DNA from: JAJBWD01 sp041821285
GTDB taxonomy: Bacteria; Bacillota; Clostridia; Clostridiales; Clostridiaceae
Direction of reading: 5' to 3'
DNA length: 5,439 bases
NCBI GenBank assembly: GCA_041821285.1
Contig: JBGUER010000180.1
Location: 1 to 5,439 of the forward strand
The notes under the pieces were generated by a model. The model saw only the letters and a program-made list of their open reading frames with translations. It searched no databases and was not told where the DNA came from. Positions 1 through 5,385 of the stretch are shown here, in pieces. Made by a program: the position numbers and the translations under genes. The number at the start of each line of letters is the position of its first letter. Positions within the stretch are counted from its first letter, which is position 1.

Positions 1-1229
1 GTAAAATTGCCCATATGAATAGCAGTGCCATGAAACAACTTAAAATTGATCATTTCGATTCAGATAATAAAATAGAGATAATATCAAAAAATGAATACAT
101 TATGGGTGAAGAAGAATTCGTGGTAAAAATAGGTAAATCAGAATATAATTTAATAGGACATTTAATAGACATACCTCAAATGTTATCTATTTATAATAAA
201 GTTTTTGTATTTAAGCAAATAAAAAAATTGAAAAATGATTCATATAACCTAACAAATTCTCATCAATTAATAACAACCAAGGATATTTTAGGTAAAACTC
301 AATCGATGATAAATTTAAAAAATACTATAAAAAGGATAGGAGCATCTAATTCTACTGTTTTAATTACAGGTGAAAGCGGAACGGGAAAAGAACTTATTGC
401 AAGAGCCATTCACTCTGAAAGTAAAAGATGTAATAAACCTTTTATAGCTATAAATTGTAGTGCTATACCAGATGCACTTTTAGAAAGTGAATTATTTGGG
501 TATGTTAAAGGAGCTTTTAGTGGAGCGAATGCAAATGGTCGAATAGGAAAATTTGAACTTGCAAATGAAGGAGTAATATTTTTAGATGAAATAGGAGATA
601 TGCCATTACATTCTCAAGTTAAAATCTTAAGAGTTTTAGAAGATAGAAAAATAGTTAGGATAGGGTCAAACAGGTTAATGGATTTAGATATAAGGATAAT
701 AGCTGCTTCTAATAAAGATCTTAAGAAATTAATCAAAGAAAATAAATTCAGAGAGGATTTATATTATAGATTAAATGTTATTCCATTAACTGTGCCACCT
801 CTTAGAAGTAGAATAGAAGATATAGAATTCATTATAGATAAAATGATTAAAAAGTATAATATTTTATTTAACAAAAATGTAGAAAAATTAGACAAGGAAG
901 CAAAGAATATTTTGCTTAATTATTCATGGCCAGGAAATGTTCGTGAACTTGAAAATACTTTAGAATATATGATAAATATAGAAGATGGAAGTGGTATTTT
1001 AACTAAAGATATAATACCTCAAAATATACTAGATTATTATTTTAATAAAAAAGATAAATCAGATAATAGTGAAGATATAATACCACTTAGTGAGATAGAA
1101 AAACAATGTATATTAAAAGCTATAAAAAAATATGGTAATGACACAAAAGGAAAGAAAATGGCAGCTTCTGCATTAGGCATAGGTGTAGCTACATTATATA
1201 GAAAACTTGGAGAAAAAGAAAAATGGTAA
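1..1229 (+). CDS. Sigma-54-dependent transcriptional activator (PAS remnant, AAA+, Fis-type HTH), 5' partial
   Basis: This is a bacterial enhancer-binding protein that uses ATP hydrolysis to open promoters held by sigma-54 RNA polymerase. Residues are counted from the ATG at 15. Walker A is GESGTGKE (119-126). The sigma-54 contact loop is GAFSGA (166-171). Walker B is VIFLDEIGDM (187-196). The arginine-finger region is FREDLYYRL (245-253), and GNVRELEN (307-314) is the usual end of the AAA+ domain. A Fis-type helix-turn-helix lies at about 357-400 (AASALGIGVATLYRKL). The ATG at 15 is probably not the start: no Shine-Dalgarno precedes it, the frame stays open to the window edge, and the codons before it (K-I-A-H) join MNSSAMKQLKI to give a typical PAS-domain beginning. 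The N-terminus and most sensing sequence are therefore missing. E. coli has a comparable activator gene, ygeV, beside ygeWXY. By context it probably controls the ssnA/ygeXY genes. The ligand is unknown. Confidence 0.93.
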   Translation, partial: KIAHMNSSAMKQLKIDHFDSDNKIEIISKNEYIMGEEEFVVKIGKSEYNLIGHLIDIPQMLSIYNKVFVFKQIKKLKNDSYNLTNSHQLITTKDILGKTQSMINLKNTIKRIGASNSTVLITGESGTGKELIARAIHSESKRCNKPFIAINCSAIPDALLESELFGYVKGAFSGANANGRIGKFELANEGVIFLDEIGDMPLHSQVKILRVLEDRKIVRIGSNRLMDLDIRIIAASNKDLKKLIKENKFREDLYYRLNVIPLTVPPLRSRIEDIEFIIDKMIKKYNILFNKNVEKLDKEAKNILLNYSWPGNVRELENTLEYMINIEDGSGILTKDIIPQNILDYYFNKKDKSDNSEDIIPLSEIEKQCILKAIKKYGNDTKGKKMAASALGIGVATLYRKLGEKEKW

Positions 1230-1242
1230 TAAATAAAATATT

Positions 1243-1251
1243 AAGGGGGAG
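1243..1251 (+). promoter_or_regulatory. Ribosome binding site of ssnA
   Basis: AAGGGGGAG lies 5 bases before the ATG at 1257 and fixes that start. The gap from the regulator's stop codon is only 27 bases, with no visible promoter or terminator. Regulator and ssnA are therefore probably on one transcript. Confidence 0.8.
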
Positions 1252-1256
1252 ATAAT

Positions 1257-2588
1257 ATGTTACTTATTGGAAATGGAACAGTTATTACCCAAGATGAAAG
1301 CAATCCATTTATTGAAAATGGATGTGTAGCTGTAGATGGCAATATAATAGTTGAAGTTGGTAAGTATAGTAAATTAAAAGAAAAATATAAAGATGCTGAA
1401 TTTATTGATGCTAAAAATAATATAATAATGCCGGGAAATATAAATAGCCATATGCATATATATAGTGCATATGCTAGGGGGATGGTCTTAGGGGGAGAAC
1501 CTGCTAAAAACTTTCTAGAAATTTTAGACAAGCTATGGTGGAATATAGATAAGAAATTAACTTTAGAACAAGTTAAATATAGCGCACTTGTAACATATAT
1601 AGAATGCATAAAAAATGGAACAACAACTATATTTGATCATCATGCCAGTGAAGGTGCAGTTTCAGGTAGTTTGTTTGGTATAGAAGAAGCTGCAAAATCT
1701 TTAAATGTTAGAAGTTGTCTTTGCTATGAAGTATCGGACCGTGACGGAAAACAAATAATGGAAAAAGGGATAAAAGAGAATGTAGATTTTATAAGTCATT
1801 GTAATAATAATAATAATAATGACATGATAAAAGGAATGTTTGGACTTCATGCATCATTTACTCTATCAGATTCAACTCTATATAAATGCAGAGATTCCAT
1901 ACAAGGTTTAAATACAGGTTTTCATATTCATACCGCTGAAGGGATAGAAGATGAATACGATTGTGTGAATAAATACAATAAAAGAGTTGTAGAAAGACTA
2001 AAAGATTTCGATATTTTAGGAAATAAAACTATAGCCGTTCATTGTACTCATGTTAATGAAGACGAAATGGACATATTAAAAGATACTAGGACTATAGTTG
2101 TCCATAATCCTGAATCTAATATGGGTAATGCAGTTGGTTGTGCACCTACTATGGAAATGATGAAAAAAGGTATAGTCATGGGACTTGGAACAGATGGATA
2201 TACCACAGATATGTATGAATCTATGAAAGTAGCTAATATTATACACAAACACAATCTAAAAGACCCAAGAGTTGGATTCTTAGAAACTTATAAAATGATG
2301 TATGAAAACAATAAAAAAATAGCAGCTGAATATTTTGATAAACCTTTAGGAATATTAAAAAAAGGTTCATATGCAGATATAATAATAATAGAATACAACC
2401 CTATAACTCCAATAAATAAAGATAATTATTTTGCGCATATTCTATTTGGAATAACAGGTAAAAGTGTAAATACCACTATAATAAACGGTAAAATTCTTAT
2501 GAAAAATAGAGAAATTCAAGGTATAGACGAAAAAGAAATATATGAAAAATCCAGACAAGCAGCCTCAAATCTTTGGAAAATAATATAA
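1257..2588 (+). CDS. ssnA: Putative aminohydrolase SsnA (amidohydrolase superfamily)
   Basis: The 443-residue protein is a cytosolic metal-dependent hydrolase of the TRZ/ATZ/cytosine-deaminase type. Visible active-site motifs are NSHMH (63-67, metal ligands H65 and H67), HIHTAE (223-228, metal ligand H225 and probable proton-shuttling E228), VHCTH (261-265, H262/H265) and GLGTDG (309-314, metal ligand D313). The small beta domain typical of the superfamily is formed by the two ends: the N-terminal LLIGNGTVI and the C-terminal region after about 365 (GSYADIIIIEYNP). Length matches the SsnA family. SsnA genes accompany ygfK, ygeX, ygeY and xdh genes in clusters linked to selenium-dependent hydroxylases and anaerobic purine degradation. 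It probably hydrolyses a C-N bond of a purine-derived ring, but the exact substrate cannot be read from sequence. Residues 183-188 are six asparagines encoded by a pure AAT repeat. Related deaminases such as guanine deaminase share the fold, but the neighbours favour SsnA. Confidence 0.9.
   Translation: MLLIGNGTVITQDESNPFIENGCVAVDGNIIVEVGKYSKLKEKYKDAEFIDAKNNIIMPGNINSHMHIYSAYARGMVLGGEPAKNFLEILDKLWWNIDKKLTLEQVKYSALVTYIECIKNGTTTIFDHHASEGAVSGSLFGIEEAAKSLNVRSCLCYEVSDRDGKQIMEKGIKENVDFISHCNNNNNNDMIKGMFGLHASFTLSDSTLYKCRDSIQGLNTGFHIHTAEGIEDEYDCVNKYNKRVVERLKDFDILGNKTIAVHCTHVNEDEMDILKDTRTIVVHNPESNMGNAVGCAPTMEMMKKGIVMGLGTDGYTTDMYESMKVANIIHKHNLKDPRVGFLETYKMMYENNKKIAAEYFDKPLGILKKGSYADIIIIEYNPITPINKDNYFAHILFGITGKSVNTTIINGKILMKNREIQGIDEKEIYEKSRQAASNLWKII
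1803..1820 (+). repeat. (AAT)6 trinucleotide repeat inside ssnA
   Basis: Six uninterrupted AAT codons encode N183-N188 of SsnA, between VDFISHC and DMIKGMFGLHASF. The tract lies just before a conserved-looking strand, so it probably sits in a surface loop. Slippage by whole units would keep the reading frame. Confidence 0.85.
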
Positions 2589-2612
2589 TTTATTATCAAA
2601 ATGATAATAAAT
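2588..2612. promoter_or_regulatory. Upstream dyad, candidate activator-binding site (distal)
   Basis: This is a perfect dyad with 11-base arms around an AAA centre: ATTTATTATCA-AAA-TGATAATAAAT. It starts on the last base of the ssnA stop codon. Its centre (2600) is about 202 bp upstream of the predicted sigma-54 start site, within the usual range for enhancer sites of sigma-54 activators. The core TTATCA-N3-TGATAA recurs at 2625-2639. Binding by the activator encoded at 1-1229 is inference. A weak hairpin at the ssnA mRNA end is the alternative, but no T-tract follows. Confidence 0.5.
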
Positions 2613-2639
2613 ATTCTAAAAACATTATCATTTTGATAA
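2593..2639. repeat. 16-bp perfect inverted repeat downstream of ssnA
   Basis: The arms at 2593-2608 and 2624-2639 are exact reverse complements, separated by 15 bases (2609-2623). Each arm contains the TTATCA-N3-TGATAA dyad, so the whole is a palindrome of palindromes. Each stem arm has only two G/C bases and AAAG follows rather than a T-run. It is therefore a poor intrinsic terminator, though it could still stabilise the 3' end of the ssnA transcript. Confidence 0.75.
2625..2639. promoter_or_regulatory. Upstream dyad, candidate activator-binding site (proximal)
   Basis: TTATCA-TTT-TGATAA has the same 6-3-6 core as the dyad centred at 2600, with its own centre at 2632. The 32-bp spacing is close to three helical turns, so both would face the same side of the DNA. 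The centre lies about 170 bp upstream of the predicted ygeX start site. Confidence 0.5.
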
Positions 2640-2774
2640 AAGATATAAATAACTATAAATAATCATGCACATTTAAATAATTTTTTAGGAAAGTTTAGAA
2701 CACATCTAATATCACATCGCAGAAGACCTATAAAAAATCAAGCAATCAAGAAGATTAAAACAATCAGCACTACT

Positions 2775-2791
2775 TTGGTATGAAATTTGCT
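2775..2791 (+). promoter_or_regulatory. Sigma-54 (-24/-12) promoter of ygeX-ygeY
   Basis: TTGGTATGAAATTTGCT fits the sigma-54 consensus TGGYAYR-N4-TTGCW at every fixed position. The GG (2777-2778) and GC (2789-2790) have the obligatory spacing, with 12 bp between the -24 G and the -12 C. The predicted transcription start is near 2802, giving a leader of about 40 bases before the ygeX ATG. A sigma-54 activator gene lies just upstream, which supports the call. No convincing sigma-A-type -35/-10 pair is seen in the same intergenic region. Confidence 0.85.
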
Positions 2792-2826
2792 ATTAAATTA
2801 ATATGGTAAGTAAATAAATAAAAAGT

Positions 2827-2832
2827 AGGAGG
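2827..2832 (+). promoter_or_regulatory. Ribosome binding site of ygeX
   Basis: A full AGGAGG lies 8 bases before the ATG at 2841, which fixes that start and predicts strong translation. Confidence 0.85.
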
Positions 2833-2840
2833 AATAAAAA

Positions 2841-4055
2841 ATGGTTGAAGTGACTAAATGGATTAAAAATAATATATCTAGAGATAGTGGAAATAAAGTG
2901 TCTTTAGAGTATTTTAGTTTAGCAGAAATAGAGAATGTAAAAAAGTTTCATGAAAGTTTTAATGTTTATTCAAAGACACCGCTTACAAGACTTAAAAACT
3001 TATCTACTAAATTAGGAGTATCAGAAATATTAGTTAAAGATGAATCGTACAGATTTGGGTTAAATGCATTTAAGGTACTGGGAAGTTCCTATGCTATTGG
3101 AAAATTATTATCTGAAAAATTAGGAATTCCAATAAGTGAATTAACATTTGATATTTTAAAATCAGAATCAGTAAAGAAAAAACTAGGCGAAATAGTATTT
3201 ATCACTGCAACAGACGGAAATCACGGACGTGGACTTGCCTGGACTGCTGAGCAATTAGGACAACAGTCAGTAGTTTATATGCCAAAAGGTTCTTCAAAAA
3301 CAAGACTTGAAAACATAAGAAAAACAGGTGCCAAAGCTAGCATAACAGATTTAAATTATGACGATGCTGTTAGGCTGGCTTTAGCTGAATCTAAAAAATA
3401 TGGCTATGAAATGATTCAAGATACAGCTTGGGAAGGCTATGAGGATGTTCCTTTATGGATAATGCAAGGCTATTCAACTCTAATGCTTGAAGCAGTAGAA
3501 CAGATGAAAGAAATAAAAGTTCAAAAACCAACTCATGTATTCATTCAAGCAGGGGTAGGGTCTCTAGCTGGAGGAATTCAAGGATTTTTATCTTCGTATT
3601 ATGGGAAGGATAGGCCAATAACTGCAATAGTTGAGCCAAACAAAGCAGATTGCATTTATAAATCTAAGCTTAACAATAAAATAACTAATGTTACAGGAGA
3701 TATGGACACAATAATGGCAGGGCTTGCTTGTGGTGAGCCAAACACCATTGGGTGGGGAATATTAAATAGCTATAGTGATATGTTTATATCTTGTCCTGAA
3801 TATATATCATCTAATGGAATGAGAATTCTTGGAAATCCATTAGATGGTGATGAAAAAGTAATATCAGGAGAATCTGGTTCAGTAACTCTTGGAATGGTAT
3901 ATGAAATATTAAATGCCCCCAAATTAAAAGAGCTTAAAGAAGAATTAAAATTAGATAAAGACTCAAGAATTATGGTTATAAATACTGAGGGAGATACAGA
4001 CCCAGACAATTATAGAAAAATAGTTTGGGAAGGTGCATTTTCAAAGAATGAATAA
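2841..4055 (+). CDS. dpaL: 2,3-Diaminopropionate ammonia-lyase
   Basis: This 404-residue PLP-dependent enzyme (also called ygeX) converts 2,3-diaminopropionate to pyruvate and two ammonia. It has the tryptophan-synthase-beta fold type II. The Schiff-base lysine is K78 in RFGLNAFKVLG (71-81). ATDGNHGRG (123-131) holds D125, which aligns with the catalytic aspartate D120 of the E. coli enzyme, and QDTAWEGY (193-200) holds D194, matching E. coli D189. The glycine-rich phosphate-binding loop is QAGVGSLAGG (236-245). GDMDTIMAGLACGEPN (286-301), ISGESGSVTLG (341-351) and NTEGDTDPDNYR (381-392) are further family signatures. Length is close to the E. coli protein (398). It is the first gene after a sigma-54 promoter, and ygeY follows 10 bases after its stop codon, so the two form an operon. 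In the purine-linked cluster it is the terminal step, feeding carbon to pyruvate and releasing nitrogen. Threonine dehydratase is a more distant alternative, ruled out by the signatures listed. Confidence 0.96.
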   Translation: MVEVTKWIKNNISRDSGNKVSLEYFSLAEIENVKKFHESFNVYSKTPLTRLKNLSTKLGVSEILVKDESYRFGLNAFKVLGSSYAIGKLLSEKLGIPISELTFDILKSESVKKKLGEIVFITATDGNHGRGLAWTAEQLGQQSVVYMPKGSSKTRLENIRKTGAKASITDLNYDDAVRLALAESKKYGYEMIQDTAWEGYEDVPLWIMQGYSTLMLEAVEQMKEIKVQKPTHVFIQAGVGSLAGGIQGFLSSYYGKDRPITAIVEPNKADCIYKSKLNNKITNVTGDMDTIMAGLACGEPNTIGWGILNSYSDMFISCPEYISSNGMRILGNPLDGDEKVISGESGSVTLGMVYEILNAPKLKELKEELKLDKDSRIMVINTEGDTDPDNYRKIVWEGAFSKNE

Positions 4056-4060
4056 GGGGG
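4054..4060 (+). promoter_or_regulatory. Ribosome binding site of ygeY, overlapping the ygeX stop
   Basis: AAGGGGG shares its first two bases with the ygeX stop codon and lies 5 bases before the ATG at 4066. It selects that ATG over the in-frame GTG at 4033 and ATG at 4048, both of which lie inside ygeX. The arrangement suggests translational coupling. Confidence 0.8.
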
Positions 4061-4065
4061 ATATT

Positions 4066-5280
4066 ATGATTAAAAAGATTGATTCCAAAGAAATTTTAAA
4101 CTTAGCCTATAAATATAAAGCAGACATGAGCAAATTTTTAAGAGATATGATTGCAATACCAAGTGAGAGCTGCAATGAAAAAAAAGTTATTTTAAGAATA
4201 AAAGATGAAATGGAAAAAGTGGGTTTTGATAAGGTAGAAATAGATAAAATGGGAAATATTCTAGGATATATAGGTCATGGGAAACATTTAATAGCAATGG
4301 ATGCCCATATAGATACAGTTGGAGTAGGCGATAAAAATTTATGGAATTATGATCCATATAAAGGATACGAAGATAATGACATTATTCTTGGAAGAGGTGG
4401 TTCAGACCAAGAAGGTGGAATGGCTTCAATGGTTTATGCTGGAAAAATAATAAAGGATTTAGACCTTTTAGATGATTATACTTTACTTGTAACAGGAACA
4501 GTTCAAGAAGAAGATTGCGACGGCCTTTGCTGGCAATATATGTTCAATAAAGAAAATATTAAACCGGAGTTTGTTGTTATAACAGAACCAACTTCTTTAA
4601 ATATTTATAGAGGACATAGAGGAAGAATGGAGATAAAGGTAACTTGTCATGGAGTTAGCTGCCATGGTTCAGCCCCAGAGCGAGGGGACAATGCTATATT
4701 TAAAATGGCTCCTATATTAAATGAATTAAAAGAGCTTAATGAAAATCTTATAAATGATGAATTTTTAGGAAAAGGAACGTTAACAGTTTCAGAAATATTT
4801 TTCTCATCACCATCTAGATGTGCAGTAGCTGATGGATGCTCAATATCTATAGATAGAAGGTTAACAAATGGAGAAACTTATGAATATGCGCTAGAGCAAA
4901 TAAGAAATCTTCCTTCAGTTAAAGCAGCTAAAGCAGAAGTTTCTATGTATTCTTATGATAGACCATCTTATACAGGATTAGTTTATGAAACTGATTGCTA
5001 TTTTCCAACTTGGGTTTTAGATAGAGACCACGAAGTATGCGAAACATTAGTAGATTGTTATGAAAATTTATTTGAAACTAAACCATTAGTAGATAAATGG
5101 ACATTCTCAACAAATGCAGTATCAATAATGGGAAGATATAATATTCCATGTATTGGATTTGGACCAGGTCATGAAGATCAAGCTCATGCACCAAATGAAA
5201 AAACATGGAAAGAAGAATTAGTTAAAGCAGCAGCTATGTATGCCATAATTCCAATAACCTACGTTAAGAAAAATGCATAA
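4066..5280 (+). CDS. ygeY: YgeY, M20-family metallohydrolase (selenium/purine cluster)
   Basis: Starting at 4066 gives 404 residues, matching E. coli YgeY in length and in its N-terminal pattern (ADMSKFLRDMIAIPSESC). The M20 di-zinc site is complete: DAHIDTV (79-85, H81 ligand and D83), GRGGSDQEGG (109-118, bridging D114), VQEED (146-150, catalytic E148 and ligand E149), ITEPT (172-176, ligand E174) and AHAPNE (373-378, ligand H374). The lid/dimerisation domain spans about 180-295, with H200 in CHGSAPERGDNAI. Relatives include ArgE, DapE and carboxypeptidase G2. The enzyme is cytosolic, without a signal peptide. In the ygeX-ygeY operon it probably hydrolyses an amide or ureido bond in an intermediate leading to 2,3-diaminopropionate. 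This is inference; the substrate cannot be read from sequence. The last four sense codons (K-K-N-A) and the stop lie in or at the edge of a repeat element copied downstream. Confidence 0.93.
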   Translation: MIKKIDSKEILNLAYKYKADMSKFLRDMIAIPSESCNEKKVILRIKDEMEKVGFDKVEIDKMGNILGYIGHGKHLIAMDAHIDTVGVGDKNLWNYDPYKGYEDNDIILGRGGSDQEGGMASMVYAGKIIKDLDLLDDYTLLVTGTVQEEDCDGLCWQYMFNKENIKPEFVVITEPTSLNIYRGHRGRMEIKVTCHGVSCHGSAPERGDNAIFKMAPILNELKELNENLINDEFLGKGTLTVSEIFFSSPSRCAVADGCSISIDRRLTNGETYEYALEQIRNLPSVKAAKAEVSMYSYDRPSYTGLVYETDCYFPTWVLDRDHEVCETLVDCYENLFETKPLVDKWTFSTNAVSIMGRYNIPCIGFGPGHEDQAHAPNEKTWKEELVKAAAMYAIIPITYVKKNA

Positions 5281-5336
5281 TTACATTTGGCTGATTTTCT
5301 ATTTAAAATAACGAATAATCAACGTTTTTTAAAGAG
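5267..5336. repeat. Tandem repeat unit 1 (period 103)
   Basis: These 70 bases match 5370-5439 with four differences (5301/5404, 5319/5422, 5320/5423, 5322/5425). The unit begins inside ygeY and includes its stop codon. It contains TTACATTTGGCTGATTTTCT, then a hairpin-forming stretch. The following 33 bases (5337-5369) would complete a 103-base unit. Confidence 0.9.
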
Positions 5337-5365
5337 AAAATATAAATCAATAAATTATGCATTTT
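5270..5365. repeat. 96-bp palindromic element with 13-bp terminal inverted repeats
   Basis: AAAATGCATAATT (5270-5282) and AATTATGCATTTT (5353-5365) are exact inverted repeats bounding 70 bases. Nested inside is a second stem: 5294-5308 pairs with 5327-5341 at 14 of 15 positions (A5301 faces G5334). It continues, after a single bulged T5309, with AACG (5310-5313) pairing CGTT (5323-5326) around a 9-base loop. The form resembles a small non-autonomous palindromic element (MITE/REP-like). It could also act as an mRNA 3'-end structure for the ygeXY transcript. No transposase gene is present. Confidence 0.6.
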
Positions 5366-5385
5366 GTAGAGAAAAATGCATAATT
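5353..5385. repeat. Hairpin joining the two repeat units
   Basis: AATTATGCATTTT (5353-5365) also pairs perfectly with AAAATGCATAATT of the second unit (5373-5385) around the 7-base loop 5366-5372. The same arm can therefore pair either with unit 1 (long-range) or with unit 2 (local). ACATTTGG follows rather than a T-tract, so it is not a standard intrinsic terminator. Confidence 0.65.

Noticed and set aside
1241..1609. Minus-strand open frame of 122 codons
   Set aside because: It lies wholly opposite ssnA, has no ribosome site or recognisable domain, and its hydrophobic composition is what an antisense reading of AT-rich coding DNA gives.
2048..2254. Minus-strand open frame of 68 codons
   Set aside because: It is antisense to conserved ssnA motifs including the GTDG metal site, with no independent support.
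2593..2639. Rho-independent terminator after ssnA
   Set aside because: The stem is almost all A/T and is followed by AAAG rather than a T-run. A regulatory dyad reading fits better.
2593..2639. Fur, Zur or PerR box
   Set aside because: TGATAAT and ATTATCA are present, but 15 bases separate them instead of the single base of a 7-1-7 Fur-type box. The tight dyads have the opposite half-site order.
2589..2774. IHF site between enhancer and promoter
   Set aside because: AATCAAGAAGATT at 2744 is off by one base from the IHF consensus, and Clostridia generally lack IHF.
2589..2840. Riboswitch in the ygeX leader
   Set aside because: The predicted start near 2802 leaves only about 40 bases of leader. 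No purine-riboswitch core or other known aptamer pattern was recognised in the intergenic region.
3770..4009. Minus-strand open frame of 79 codons
   Set aside because: It is antisense to the conserved C-terminal part of ygeX, with no ribosome site or family resemblance.
4033..4065. Upstream in-frame starts for ygeY (GTG 4033, ATG 4048)
   Set aside because: Both lie inside ygeX. The AAGGGGG at 4054-4060 points to ATG 4066, and that start matches the known family length and N-terminus.
1257..5280. Selenocysteine (in-frame TGA) in the selenium-associated genes
   Set aside because: All three frames run without an internal TGA to an ordinary TAA stop, so none of these proteins is a selenoprotein here.
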